Below, piece by piece: positions 38,282 through 47,387 of a DNA stretch of 64,000 nucleotides. A model generated the notes under the pieces. The model did not search any database. It was not told where the DNA came from and saw nothing but the letters and a program-made list of their open reading frames with translations. The translations under genes were made by a program, and so were the position numbers. Each line of letters begins with the position of its first letter. Position 1 is the stretch's first letter. Source of the DNA: Colwellia sp. (GTDB lineage: Bacteria > Pseudomonadota > Gammaproteobacteria > Enterobacterales > Alteromonadaceae); assembly GCF_013214175.1 (NCBI RefSeq), contig NZ_JABSPA010000002.1, positions 682,001 to 746,000 on the forward strand, given 5' to 3'.

Positions 38282-41188
38282 TTGAGCTCTAAATACCCCA
38301 TGATGGAACCACTAAAACAAATAATACTGCTCTTTTTTGTCTTGACCATCAGCAATTTAGTAGGCTTCAATAAAGCTTTGGCGCAGCATCGCTCGGTAGA
38401 ACAACAGCTTAGCGAAATAAAGCAGAATACAAATAAACAGCAAGCCTTGCTGGAATTATCGCAACTGATTCAGTCCCCAGCCCTTAATGCGGCAGAAAAA
38501 GTATTGATATCACTACAACAAGCTAAAACTCTATTTAGCCTGCATCAATATAATCAAGGTATTGAAATCGTTCAACAGGCAAGAGCTATAGCCGTGCAGG
38601 CAGATTTAGCTAGCTTAGCAGCACAAGCAAATAAAATGCTTGGCATCCTGCTGTATTATCAAGGCGAGCTAAAACCAGCCTTAAAAGCGTATCAAACATC
38701 CCTTACTTATTATGATGATAATCAAGTGAATAACGTTAATACTTTTGCCATTGAACGAGCAAACCTATTAAATAATATTGCACTTGTTTATACCTCATTA
38801 GGGCAACCTAATTTATCTTTAATAAATTATCAATTGGCTGAACCCTTATATGCCCGTTATGGCGATGAAGTCGATAGAGTTGACGTTCGCTATAACATTG
38901 CCGCCCTGCATATTAGTTTACGGCGCTTTGATAGTGCCATTGATATGTTGACTGTTGTTATCAGAAAACGTCAGCAATTTAAAGACGAACATGGTGTGGC
39001 TAAGGCTAGAGCAGACTTAGGTATTGCTTATAAACACTCTCGGCAATTTAAATTAGCGGAAGAACATTTATTAGCAGCATTGAGTTATTTTCAAGAACAT
39101 GATTATAAACATGATATTGCTTCACAATTGCATAATATGTCTGAGCTTTATAATGATGCCTTTGATGTTAAACAAGCAATTTTTTATGGTAAAAAAGCAT
39201 TAACGGCTAGCGAAGAGTTGGGCCACCAAAAAGCAATTGCGGGTAGTTTACAAAGCCTGGCTAAAGCCTCCTTTTATTCAGGCGATTTACCCCTGGCAAA
39301 TAGTTACATTGAACGTTCTATCGCAGTTGGAAAAAAAATAGATTACCAGTTGCTATTGACCGAAAACATGGCCATTTCCGCATTAATTTATGCAGGGAAA
39401 CATGAGTATGTTAAAGCACTGACTGAACAACAAGGCTATGAAAAAAGTTACCTGCTTATTTCTAATAACTTGCTTAACGATAAGCTAGCGGAGTTTGAGG
39501 CAGAGCAGTTAAAACAGAGAATAGTTGATTTGGAGCAGCGCAGAAAACTACAGAGTTTACGATCAGCTAAAATAGAGCAGCAACGCAATATTATCATTTT
39601 AGCTCTAGTGCTTATTCTAGTGGTAGTGTTTTTTATCTACCGACGTTACCTTGAAAAGCGCTTAACACAAGAGTTGGAGTTTCGTGTTAAACAGCGGACC
39701 CGTGAACTTGAAGATTTAACCCATGAATTGGCTCAAGCTAACCAAGTTAAAAGTCAATTTCTTGCTAATATGAGTCATGAAATACGCACACCACTTACCG
39801 CTATTGTAGGTCACTCAGAAGCTATTATTCATGGTGATATTGAGAAAAATAAAGTTCAAGAAGATATCGCCGTTATCCATGGCAATAGTTTACATTTATT
39901 AGAGTTAATCAATGATATTTTGGATTTAAGTCGAATTGAAGCGAATAAGTTTGAATTAGAAATACAACCATTGGACTTAAGCGAGTTAATTCAAGATTTA
40001 GCCCATACCTTTACTGATCAAGCTCAGCAAAAGCAGTTACGCTTTACTATTGAACATCAATTATCTTTACCCTTTATTATTCAAGTGGATAGCTTGCGCT
40101 TAAAACAAATACTATTGAACCTATGCGCCAACGCGATTAAGTTCACCGAAAAAGGTCAGGTAACACTTGATATTAATTGGCAAAATGGACAATTGATTTT
40201 CACTGTCACCGACACCGGCATTGGTTTGAGTAAAGATCACTTAGCACAAGTTTTTGAAATATTTACTCAAGCGGATAATAGTATTAGCCGCCGTTTTGGT
40301 GGCTCTGGACTTGGCTTGAGTTTATCAAACCAACTGGCAAAATTAATGTCAGGCAATATTTCTGTGACCAGTAAGTTAGGGCAGGGTAGTACTTTCTGTT
40401 TAACTTTGCCCTGCATGCATAATAACAACGACCGTCTAAGTACCACAACCGATTCTCCCATAGAGCATGACAGTGCTAACCTATTTAGCGGTAAAATACT
40501 TTTGGCTGAAGATCATGATGATAACCGTCGCTTGATAGCCCGACTATTGTCCGGTTTAGGTTTAGAGGTCATTGTCGCTAGTAATGGTAAGGAAGCGGTA
40601 CAACTTTGCCTTGAACATCAGCCAACTATTGTGCTTTTGGATATTCAAATGCCGGAGATGGATGGTGTTGAAGCGTTTAAAGCACTACGTGATTTAGGCT
40701 ATAAGCAGCCTATTTATGCCTTAACGGCGAACGCTATGTCTCATGAAGTTAGTCAATACCTAGGGTTAGGTTTTACCGGACACTTAAAGAAGCCCATAGA
40801 ACGACAGACCTTTATAGCCACCATAACCAAATACTTCAGCTCTCATAGTGACAATAACTCTAACACTGATCTTGTTACTAAAGCTGAAGAAAGCCTTGCT
40901 CAGATTGACTTGAGTGACTTAGTAAGTGAATTTAAAATAAACCTTAGTGACGATAAACGAGACTTGTTAGTTAGTAGTGGCGATCATGATATAGAAAAAC
41001 AGGCTTACCTTGCTCATCGCTTAGCGGGCGCGGCTCAAATGTTTGGTTTTAATGAGCTTAACCAAGCAGCAAAAGAATTAGAGATTATAATTAAGAGAGA
41101 ATCAGCGACAGATAAACCCGATCATGTGTTAATTAGTGAGTTGGCGCATTGTCTAGTTGATGAAATTAGCTTAATAGAACAAGAGTAA
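38282..41188 (+). CDS. TPR-sensor hybrid histidine kinase with receiver and HPt-like domain
   Basis: This 968-residue protein has a signal or anchor helix (about 10-30, ending KALAQ), a periplasmic array of tetratricopeptide repeats (about 35-400), a membrane helix (about 436-456), a coiled coil, HisKA with His499 in NMSHEIRTPLTA, HATPase (DTGIGLS, GGSGLGLS), a receiver with Asp787 in IVLLDIQMPEMDG and a short HPt-like C-terminus with His912 in AHRLAGAAQMFG. All phosphorelay modules are in one chain. The HPt motif has Ala where Lys is usual (HRLKGAA). The start could be TTG 38282 or ATG 38300. A small membrane protein gene follows after 13 bases. The output regulator is unknown. Confidence 0.88.
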   Translation: MSSKYPMMEPLKQIILLFFVLTISNLVGFNKALAQHRSVEQQLSEIKQNTNKQQALLELSQLIQSPALNAAEKVLISLQQAKTLFSLHQYNQGIEIVQQARAIAVQADLASLAAQANKMLGILLYYQGELKPALKAYQTSLTYYDDNQVNNVNTFAIERANLLNNIALVYTSLGQPNLSLINYQLAEPLYARYGDEVDRVDVRYNIAALHISLRRFDSAIDMLTVVIRKRQQFKDEHGVAKARADLGIAYKHSRQFKLAEEHLLAALSYFQEHDYKHDIASQLHNMSELYNDAFDVKQAIFYGKKALTASEELGHQKAIAGSLQSLAKASFYSGDLPLANSYIERSIAVGKKIDYQLLLTENMAISALIYAGKHEYVKALTEQQGYEKSYLLISNNLLNDKLAEFEAEQLKQRIVDLEQRRKLQSLRSAKIEQQRNIIILALVLILVVVFFIYRRYLEKRLTQELEFRVKQRTRELEDLTHELAQANQVKSQFLANMSHEIRTPLTAIVGHSEAIIHGDIEKNKVQEDIAVIHGNSLHLLELINDILDLSRIEANKFELEIQPLDLSELIQDLAHTFTDQAQQKQLRFTIEHQLSLPFIIQVDSLRLKQILLNLCANAIKFTEKGQVTLDINWQNGQLIFTVTDTGIGLSKDHLAQVFEIFTQADNSISRRFGGSGLGLSLSNQLAKLMSGNISVTSKLGQGSTFCLTLPCMHNNNDRLSTTTDSPIEHDSANLFSGKILLAEDHDDNRRLIARLLSGLGLEVIVASNGKEAVQLCLEHQPTIVLLDIQMPEMDGVEAFKALRDLGYKQPIYALTANAMSHEVSQYLGLGFTGHLKKPIERQTFIATITKYFSSHSDNNSNTDLVTKAEESLAQIDLSDLVSEFKINLSDDKRDLLVSSGDHDIEKQAYLAHRLAGAAQMFGFNELNQAAKELEIIIKRESATDKPDHVLISELAHCLVDEISLIEQE

Positions 41189-41201
41189 TTGGTATTAAAT
41201 T

Positions 41202-42122
41202 ATGACGAAACCGTTTTCTTATTCACAAGCCCTGTTGGCGCTTGCTATTGCATTTTTAGCCTTGTCGTTATTCAAGTTCACTCTGCACCTGCCCGCTATT
41301 ATCAGTATTATTGATAAAACTACTAAAACAGTCGATTCAGTAAGTCCGAAAGTAGATGATATAGTCAATGAGGTTGCCCTCGTCAGAGTAGAAATTGGTA
41401 AAGTGAGAGAATTAGTTTTACAACAAACCCCAGCTATTTTATCGCAAGTAGCAGACTCGCTGCCTGTCGTGCAACAAGCCATAGCGGAAAGTGAGCATTA
41501 TTCAAGACAGTTACCTACAGTGCTAAGTCAACTGGCGAGCATAGAGCAGCAAGTGGCAAAACTACAAGCTTCAATGCCGGCAATACTTAAACGTGTTGAT
41601 GCCGTTGTTAAAACTACAAATAATACCACAGCAGAAGTTGCCCTGTGGCGGCCTCACTCAACGAAATACCTAGCAGAAATTGAGCTGTCCAGAGAATATA
41701 TCCCGCTGTACCTTACACGTATTGAAAATACCATTGTTGACGCTAAAACAATTGGCTCAGAAGCAAGTAGTGGCATAGTGTCAGGTTTTTTTAAAGGGGT
41801 GATATCTCTGCCATTTGAAATGGTAGCAGGCTTAACTGGCATTGTTGATAAAGACTCTCGTTCTGCTAAGTATTTAACCGCGCAAGATGTTGCACTGATG
41901 CAAGAAAAAGTTGTCACTTTACTTAATGATGACAACCAAAGAAAATCGGTTTGGCAAAATACGGACAGTGGTAATCGAGGCACTATTATTAAGGGTAAAG
42001 TGACTACCCGTAATAAGCAGCAATGTCTTAATGTCACTTTTAATAATCATTTTGGCAGTGAAAAAGAAACCCTCAAAGAGCTAATGTGTATTGATGACAA
42101 AGGTTTATGGAAAGTGATTTAA
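41202..42122 (+). CDS. Membrane-anchored coiled-coil protein with 17-kDa-antigen-like C-terminal domain
   Basis: I do not recognise a named family for the whole 306-residue protein. An N-terminal membrane helix (about 9-40) is followed by a long helical region with heptad character (about 45-170), a short glycine-containing amphipathic segment (SGIVSGFFKGVISLP) and a C-terminal domain with WQNTDSGNRGTI, two cysteines and a final GLWKVI. That pattern resembles the 17-kDa surface antigen C-terminal domain of envelope proteins. It is 13 bases downstream of the TPR kinase and likely co-transcribed, so it may be an envelope partner of that sensor. Function unknown. Confidence 0.65.
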   Translation: MTKPFSYSQALLALAIAFLALSLFKFTLHLPAIISIIDKTTKTVDSVSPKVDDIVNEVALVRVEIGKVRELVLQQTPAILSQVADSLPVVQQAIAESEHYSRQLPTVLSQLASIEQQVAKLQASMPAILKRVDAVVKTTNNTTAEVALWRPHSTKYLAEIELSREYIPLYLTRIENTIVDAKTIGSEASSGIVSGFFKGVISLPFEMVAGLTGIVDKDSRSAKYLTAQDVALMQEKVVTLLNDDNQRKSVWQNTDSGNRGTIIKGKVTTRNKQQCLNVTFNNHFGSEKETLKELMCIDDKGLWKVI

Positions 42123-42154
42123 GCTTTTCCCGCTTACTTCATGGTAAGACATAC

Positions 42155-42181
42155 TATATTGTGTACAATACTGACAATATA
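42155..42181. promoter_or_regulatory. Inverted repeat upstream of the DyP peroxidase gene
   Basis: TATATTGT (42155-42162) and ACAATATA (42174-42181) are perfect inverted copies separated by 11 bases, ending 33 bases before the start codon. A third ACAAT lies in the spacer. It looks like an operator for a dimeric regulator. Confidence 0.45.
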
Positions 42182-42214
42182 ACTTGGTAATTAAATACGT
42201 TAACAGGAAGTGAA

Positions 42215-43144
42215 ATGGCTAGAGAACAATTTGGTGTTTGTGCAGAACCAAACTTGCATGGAAATTATTTATTATTCAATGCTTTGGATGATAAAAATGC
42301 TTTTATTCGTGCGGCAATTTCTCGTTTACCTAAGTTATTTGAAAATTATGCTGAGCAGTTTTCTGAAGCCAACCTTATTGGTGTTGTTGCCATAGGTGAA
42401 GCGTATTGGGATGAATTTTATCCTCAAGCCCGTCCTGCACTATTAGCGCCATTTCCTGCTATGCATAGTGATGATCGAATTGCACCGAAAAATAGTTATG
42501 ATATATACGTTGAAATCCGTAGTGATCGTGCTGATGTTAACCATATTGTCAGCACTAAAGTATGCCAGTTACTTGGTGATGGTGTTGAGTTAATCGAACA
42601 AGTACAAGCGTTTAGGTTTTTAGATGGTCGAGACTTAACCGGCTTTGTTGATGGCACTGAAAACCCACAAGGTTTACACCGCCGTACAGTAGCGCTTGTT
42701 AAAGAGCAAGATGATGCTAGCTTTGCTGGCGGCAGCTATCTACATACCCAGCGCTATCAGCATAATTTAAAACTTTGGGAGTCACTTGCCGAGCATGAGC
42801 AAGAAGATGTTTATGGCCGAACTAAGCTAGATAACGTTGAATATGAAAGTGCTGATAAGGCGCCAACAGCACACACCAGACGCACTAGTCTTAAAGATGA
42901 GCAGGGCAATAGTCTTGAAATTGTTAGACAAAGCATGCCTTATGGTGACATGAAACGTAAAGGGCTGTTCTTTGTGTCTTATTGTCAGTCACCTAAGCCA
43001 TTTGAGATCATGCTGAAAAGTATGATTCATGGTGATGGCCATGGTAATTCTGATCATTTACTTAAATATACCCAAGCAGAAACCGGTAGCGCCTTTTTTG
43101 CGCCGAGTTTAACCTTTCTTGCCCATGTGGCTGATATTGACTAA
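42215..43144 (+). CDS. Dyp-type heme peroxidase (YfeX-like)
   Basis: This 309-residue protein is a dye-decolorising peroxidase of the short cytoplasmic class. The family motif GXXDG is GFVDGTENP with its catalytic aspartate, the proximal heme histidine lies in AHTRR, and the distal arginine is likely in the SLEIVRQSMPYG/SYCQSPKPFE region. There is no signal peptide, so it acts in the cytoplasm. The ATG follows CAGGAAGTGAA, a good ribosome binding site. It stands alone, converging on the transglutaminase-like gene. An inverted repeat just upstream suggests specific control. Physiological substrate unknown. Confidence 0.92.
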   Translation: MAREQFGVCAEPNLHGNYLLFNALDDKNAFIRAAISRLPKLFENYAEQFSEANLIGVVAIGEAYWDEFYPQARPALLAPFPAMHSDDRIAPKNSYDIYVEIRSDRADVNHIVSTKVCQLLGDGVELIEQVQAFRFLDGRDLTGFVDGTENPQGLHRRTVALVKEQDDASFAGGSYLHTQRYQHNLKLWESLAEHEQEDVYGRTKLDNVEYESADKAPTAHTRRTSLKDEQGNSLEIVRQSMPYGDMKRKGLFFVSYCQSPKPFEIMLKSMIHGDGHGNSDHLLKYTQAETGSAFFAPSLTFLAHVADID

Positions 43145-43239
43145 TTATTGTCTTTGTTTAGTCAGGCCAAGTTAGCTTAAGCCAACTAAATTAAGTCAGT
43201 TAGCTTCGGTAAGTTAAGAGGTAAGCAGAGCAGGGTAAC

Positions 43240-44328
43240 TTATTGTTCCTGTTCTGTGGCTAGCACGGCTGGCTCCGTTGGTTTTGCAGTTATCACTTCG
43301 TGATAATTTTCGGCAATGTAGTGCCCTTGATTAATTGCTAGTTCTGACTCTGGTGCTAGTTTTCCTAAAGGTAATAAAGCTGGCCCTGTTGGCTCGGCTA
43401 ATAAGTAATTTACCTCTTCATGCTCAATGGCTACTTCTCCCGCTTCTGCTGGAATATTAATACCAAGAAATGCATGACCATCAATATAGATTAATGCCAT
43501 TTCAATTCTAGGCATCAAAGCCCTGAGTAAGGCAGCGGTTAACGTCATCTTACTATCACAATCCCCTTGGTTCTGCCACAGTAGCTGCAATGGTGGGTTA
43601 AAACCGGCACCAGAAGAAGTGAGTCGTGATTCTAAAGTACTATAAGGAATACTCTGCACAAAACTCAATACAAAGTTAGTCGCTTTGCGGATGTTTTGGA
43701 TAGATACCTGCTCTAAAATTATCGGCTTTAAAACTTTCAAATCTGCCACCGAATCATTAGCAATACTGACATGGTTCACCTTAATGCCACTGATCTGCTG
43801 ATGATTGGTAAAAGCTTGGTAATAAGTCTCCTTTAAGTACTCCTTGGTTATTTTAGCTTCTAATCGAGCTAATTCTTGATAGGCATAGGCTACTTTATCG
43901 TTATCTAAGCCTCTGGCTTCAATGAAATAATTATCCTGCTGTTGTCGATAACGTATTTGCACGCCGGCAATAGGGTTTCTCTGCATATGCTTTTTTATAC
44001 GACGAAGAATTGTTTTTTGCGCATAGCTATTTTGGTAGTTTTTAAAGTTTCTAAAGCGCTCAAATAGCCCTTCTTGCGCTAGGGTAAAGCTAATTTCTTG
44101 TTTTGTTTTACTGTGATCAAGCCATTGATAATGAAAACTATAGCCTTGCTCTATTTGAGTTTTAGTAAAGCTTAATTGCTGAGCTTGTCCCTTAGCCATA
44201 AAAAATAGCATCAGGGTCGCTATTATTAATAAGCGCTGGTGCTTTTGAAAAAATGAATACCATAAATTTAAAGTCACGTTATCTTTACTCTTTACTACTG
44301 CTGTTAGAACGGTTGTTTGTACTGCCAT
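43240..44328 (-). CDS. Membrane-anchored transglutaminase-like cysteine protein
   Basis: This 362-residue protein has an N-terminal membrane helix (about 33-50, ending KGQAQ), then a domain of unknown type, then a transglutaminase-like fold in the C-terminal half. The likely catalytic triad is Cys in QNQGDCDSKMTL, His in IDGHAFLG and an acidic residue in LLAEPTG. Such periplasmic proteins act as cysteine peptidases or amidases, but the substrate is unknown. The assigned ATG lacks a ribosome binding site and a later start nearer the membrane helix is possible. The C-terminal 20 residues are rich in T, E and P and look disordered. Confidence 0.7.
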   Translation of the reverse strand: MAVQTTVLTAVVKSKDNVTLNLWYSFFQKHQRLLIIATLMLFFMAKGQAQQLSFTKTQIEQGYSFHYQWLDHSKTKQEISFTLAQEGLFERFRNFKNYQNSYAQKTILRRIKKHMQRNPIAGVQIRYRQQQDNYFIEARGLDNDKVAYAYQELARLEAKITKEYLKETYYQAFTNHQQISGIKVNHVSIANDSVADLKVLKPIILEQVSIQNIRKATNFVLSFVQSIPYSTLESRLTSSGAGFNPPLQLLWQNQGDCDSKMTLTAALLRALMPRIEMALIYIDGHAFLGINIPAEAGEVAIEHEEVNYLLAEPTGPALLPLGKLAPESELAINQGHYIAENYHEVITAKPTEPAVLATEQEQ

Positions 44329-44653
44329 TGGTTAGCACAGTCATTAATTTTATTATCGCTTAAGCTTTACTAGTCTATGGTTAAATTAACTCAGCTTTAG
44401 CAACTTAGCTACGGATAATATGAGTATAAACCCTTAATAAGACATTAACTTAGTTTTGAAGATAATACTAAACGGCGGATAAAGTTCAGCAAATAAAATA
44501 CAGTTATTCATCTTAATTGTCTCCTTGGGGACTAAAATAATGAAAAGCTTTGATGATTAGCGCTTTACTTTAGCTTGATTTATATTATATTCAAACACGT
44601 GTTTTAATTGTGTGTTTGCCACACGTAATCTATTTTCTCAAAAGGAGGTCTAC
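44329..44653. other. Upstream region of the acyl-CoA dehydrogenase gene
   Basis: A 325-base gap between two divergent genes. It contains a small hairpin GTCTCC/GGGGAC near 44519-44532, an AT-rich TATATTATAT at 44581-44590 that may serve as a -10 region, and directly after it a PsrA-like palindrome. No gene is evident. Confidence 0.5.
44590..44607. promoter_or_regulatory. PsrA-like operator upstream of acyl-CoA dehydrogenase
   Basis: TTCAAACACGTGTTTTAA contains the perfect palindrome AAACACGTGTTT and fits the PsrA pattern (G/C)AAAC(N2-4)GTTT. PsrA is the fatty-acid-responsive repressor of beta-oxidation genes in Shewanella and Pseudomonas. The site is 46 bases before the start codon. Confidence 0.5.
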
Positions 44654-46489
44654 ATGGCTGAATATAAAGCGCCATTAACTGATATGAATTTTTTGTTATA
44701 TCAAGTGTTTAATGCCGATAAAATGTGGCAACAGTTACCCCAGCTCAGTGAACAAGTTGATAAAGAAACAGCGATAGCAATATTACAAGAATGTGCAAAG
44801 ATTGCTGAGCAAGAAATCGATCCCATTGCCCGCCAAGGTGATGAAGTCGGTGTAAGCTTTACCCTTAATGATGAAGGTGTTGGCGGCCAAGTTACAACGG
44901 CGCCGGGTTATAAAGAGGCTTTTGACACTTTTGCTCAAGGCGGTTGGTGCGCCCTTGGTGGCGATGTTAACTATGGTGGCATGGGCATGCCAAAAATAGT
45001 CAGTGCTTTTATGGAAGAGATGCTTTGTAGTACTGACATTTCTTTTGCCTTATACCCAATACTCACCGCAGGTGCTGCTTTATCATTAGCCAAGCACGGT
45101 AGTGAAGAATTAAAGCAACGTTACTTAACTAAATTATATAGTGGCCAATGGTCGGCATCAATGTGCCTAACTGAAGCGCATGCGGGCTCAGATCTTGGTA
45201 TTATCCAAACCAAAGCCTTGCCACAAGCAGACGGTAGCTACCAAATCAGCGGTAGTAAAATCTTTATCACCGGTGGTGAACATGATCTCACCGAAAATAT
45301 CATTCACTTAGTTTTGGCTAAATTACCGGATGCGCCTGATGGCCCTCGTGGTATATCACTTTTCTTAGTGCCAAAATTCAATGTTGATGATAATGAAAAC
45401 TTAAGTGACCGTAATCATGTTAGTTGTGGCTCTATTGAAGAAAAAATGGGTATTCATGCCTCAGCTACTTGTGTGATGAATTTTGATGGTGCGCAAGGTT
45501 TCTTGATTGGTGAGTTAAATAAAGGTTTAGCTTGTATGTTTACCATGATGAACTTTGAACGTATCGGTGTTGGTATTCAAGGTATGTCAGCAGGTGAACG
45601 CTCTTATCAAAATGCTCTTGAGTATGCTAAAGATAGGCGCCAAGGTAGGTCACTAACTAAATCGTCAAAGAAATCAGCTCAGCCAGACTCAATCATGGTT
45701 CATGGTGATGTCCGCCGTATGTTACTCTCGATGAAAGCCTTTAATGAAGGTTCACGGGCATTAAGTTGTTATATTGCTATGCAGCTTGATTATGCGACTT
45801 TTGCCACAGGTGAGGTGCAACAAAAGGGTGAGCAGTTATCTACCTTAATGACACCTTTAGCTAAAGCATTCTTTACCGATCTGGGCTTTGAAAGCACGGT
45901 TGCAGGACAGCAAGTTCTGGGTGGTCATGGCTATATTCGAGAGTGGGGACAAGAGCAATTAGTTAGAGATGCTCGTATTGCCCAAATCTATGAAGGTACC
46001 AATGGTATTCAGGCCATGGATTTACTGATGCGTAAAGTCATTGGCAGCAAAGGCACTTTGATTAAGGTATTTACTAAAGAAGTAAGTGACTACATCGAAT
46101 CTCAGCAGGGCAACGCTGCCATGGCTGAGTTTGTTGAGCCGTTAGTAAGTGCATTAGCTGATTTGACCGAAATATCTGAGTTGTTAATAACAAAATCTGT
46201 TGATGACTTAAATGAAATTGGCGCAGCAGCCAATGATTACTTACACGTATTTGGCTACACTGCTATGGCCTTTATTTGGGCTAAGATGGCAGATGTCTCA
46301 TTGCAGCAGCTTGCTCAACTTGAAAAAACTAGTGATGAACAAAGTGAGTATGGCGCTGATTTTTATCAGAGTAAATTACACACTGCAAGATACTATTTTG
46401 CCCGTTTATTGCCACGTCGTTTATCTCTGCTGGCGACAATCAAGTCGGGTTGTCATACCTTGTTTGCTATCGATGATGAGCTTTTTTAA
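44654..46489 (+). CDS. Acyl-CoA dehydrogenase, long C-terminal-domain type
   Basis: This 611-residue FAD enzyme introduces the trans-2 double bond into acyl-CoA. After a short N-terminal extension typical of the group, FAD-binding segments CLTEAHAGSDLG and ITGGEHDLTENIIHLVLAK appear, and the catalytic glutamate is in IAQIYEGTNGIQAMDLL. A further C-terminal domain of about 130 residues is found in the DmdC/AidB-like subfamily rather than in classic 380-residue dehydrogenases. The frame is open from 44612, but ATG 44654 has AAAGGAGG six bases upstream and is chosen. Chain-length or MMPA-CoA specificity cannot be told. A PsrA-like site upstream suggests fatty acid control. Confidence 0.9.
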   Translation: MAEYKAPLTDMNFLLYQVFNADKMWQQLPQLSEQVDKETAIAILQECAKIAEQEIDPIARQGDEVGVSFTLNDEGVGGQVTTAPGYKEAFDTFAQGGWCALGGDVNYGGMGMPKIVSAFMEEMLCSTDISFALYPILTAGAALSLAKHGSEELKQRYLTKLYSGQWSASMCLTEAHAGSDLGIIQTKALPQADGSYQISGSKIFITGGEHDLTENIIHLVLAKLPDAPDGPRGISLFLVPKFNVDDNENLSDRNHVSCGSIEEKMGIHASATCVMNFDGAQGFLIGELNKGLACMFTMMNFERIGVGIQGMSAGERSYQNALEYAKDRRQGRSLTKSSKKSAQPDSIMVHGDVRRMLLSMKAFNEGSRALSCYIAMQLDYATFATGEVQQKGEQLSTLMTPLAKAFFTDLGFESTVAGQQVLGGHGYIREWGQEQLVRDARIAQIYEGTNGIQAMDLLMRKVIGSKGTLIKVFTKEVSDYIESQQGNAAMAEFVEPLVSALADLTEISELLITKSVDDLNEIGAAANDYLHVFGYTAMAFIWAKMADVSLQQLAQLEKTSDEQSEYGADFYQSKLHTARYYFARLLPRRLSLLATIKSGCHTLFAIDDELF

Positions 46490-46739
46490 GCTGTTCAAGT
46501 AGCTACAGCTGATGTTGTTAGGGTTAGTTTTTGCTTTTTGGGCAAAACTAACCCTCAACTACCATTTTGACCACCACCACTGCTAATTTTTTACTATTTA
46601 TTGGTAAAATAAATATTTCTCAGTACTTTTTGTGGGATTGTGTACCACAAAACCCCACAAATTCATTCACTTCCTCAAGACCCTTAATTTTACTGGTGTT
46701 ATAGCCAGTATTTAGTCAGTTGTTTTTCATTTTCCTTAC

Positions 46740-46769
46740 TTGACAGTGCCTTGCTTTTTTCTCTAAACT
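46740..46769 (+). promoter_or_regulatory. Promoter of the dcw cluster (mraZp)
   Basis: A perfect TTGACA -35 at 46740-46745 is followed after 18 bases by TAAACT at 46764-46769. The predicted start of transcription falls at the edge of the MraZ repeats. Confidence 0.6.
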
Positions 46770-46776
46770 GTAGCAA

Positions 46777-46802
46777 TGTGGAAAAAAGTGGATAAATGTG
46801 GA
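46777..46802 (+). promoter_or_regulatory. MraZ operator, three GTGGA repeats
   Basis: GTGGA occurs at 46778, 46788 and 46798, an exact 10-base period with 5-base spacers. MraZ of E. coli binds TGGGN direct repeats with 5-base spacers at its own promoter; the arrangement is the same with a G-to-A variant core. Confidence 0.7.
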
Positions 46803-46868
46803 TCTTGAAGTTCCATGCTATATCACTTGTTTATTAATCAACCTAAAAACGGCGAAACAGCAGCAGAT

Positions 46869-47327
46869 ATGTTTAGAGGCACCAGCGCAATTACCCTTGA
46901 CAGCAAAAATAGGATCACGATACCAACTAAGTATCGTGAAGAGCTATTTGCTGATTGCCAAGGAAAAATGGTCTGTACTGTTGATATTCAGCAAGCTTGC
47001 TTATTGCTTTATCCCTTAGCTGAATGGGAAGAAATAGAATTAGCTTTGGCTAGCTTGTCTAGCACCAACCGACAAGAGCGCTTATTCAAACAAATAATTT
47101 TGGGTAATGCCAGTGATTGCGAGATGGATAAAAATGGTCGTTTACTAATCAACGGCCCTTTAAGACAACATGCCAATTTAGAGAAGAACATCATGCTGGT
47201 TGGCCAATTGAATAAATTTGAAATTTGGCATGATACTGCATGGCAAGAGCTGATGCAGCAAGGTATTAGTAACATACAAACAGGTGAAATTGAATTGACT
47301 GAACGTTTGCTCGACTTATCACTTTAG
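46869..47327 (+). CDS. mraZ: Transcriptional regulator MraZ
   Basis: This 152-residue protein consists of two AbrB-like MraZ repeats (about 1-77 and 78-152), each with the DXXXR signature (LDSKNRITIPTKYR and MDKNGRLLINGPLR). It forms a ring and represses the dcw promoter. The frame is open from 46815, but the start MFRGTSAITLDSKNR gives the exact E. coli length, so ATG 46869 is chosen although its ribosome binding site is weak. It is the first gene of the dcw cluster, 60 bases before rsmH. Confidence 0.96.
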   Translation: MFRGTSAITLDSKNRITIPTKYREELFADCQGKMVCTVDIQQACLLLYPLAEWEEIELALASLSSTNRQERLFKQIILGNASDCEMDKNGRLLINGPLRQHANLEKNIMLVGQLNKFEIWHDTAWQELMQQGISNIQTGEIELTERLLDLSL

Positions 47328-47387
47328 TCTTTATTCAAATCACTTTATAAAAATAAATGCGTTAACAAAGGTTATAAAAAAAATAAC

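Larger units (their letters stand above)
46490..46868. other. Intergenic region between acyl-CoA dehydrogenase and the dcw cluster
   Basis: A 379-base gap. AGGGTTAGTTTTTGC (46520-46534) and GCAAAACTAACCCT (46542-46555) form a long stem without a T run, possibly the terminator of the dehydrogenase gene. The right part carries the mraZ promoter and MraZ-type repeats. Confidence 0.6.

Noticed and set aside
41654..42037. 127-codon open frame antisense to the coiled-coil protein gene
   Set aside because: It overlaps a frame with better start, spacing and domain features on the plus strand.
46520..46555. Strong terminator after the acyl-CoA dehydrogenase gene
   Set aside because: The stem is long, but no T run follows on either strand, so it is noted only as a hairpin.
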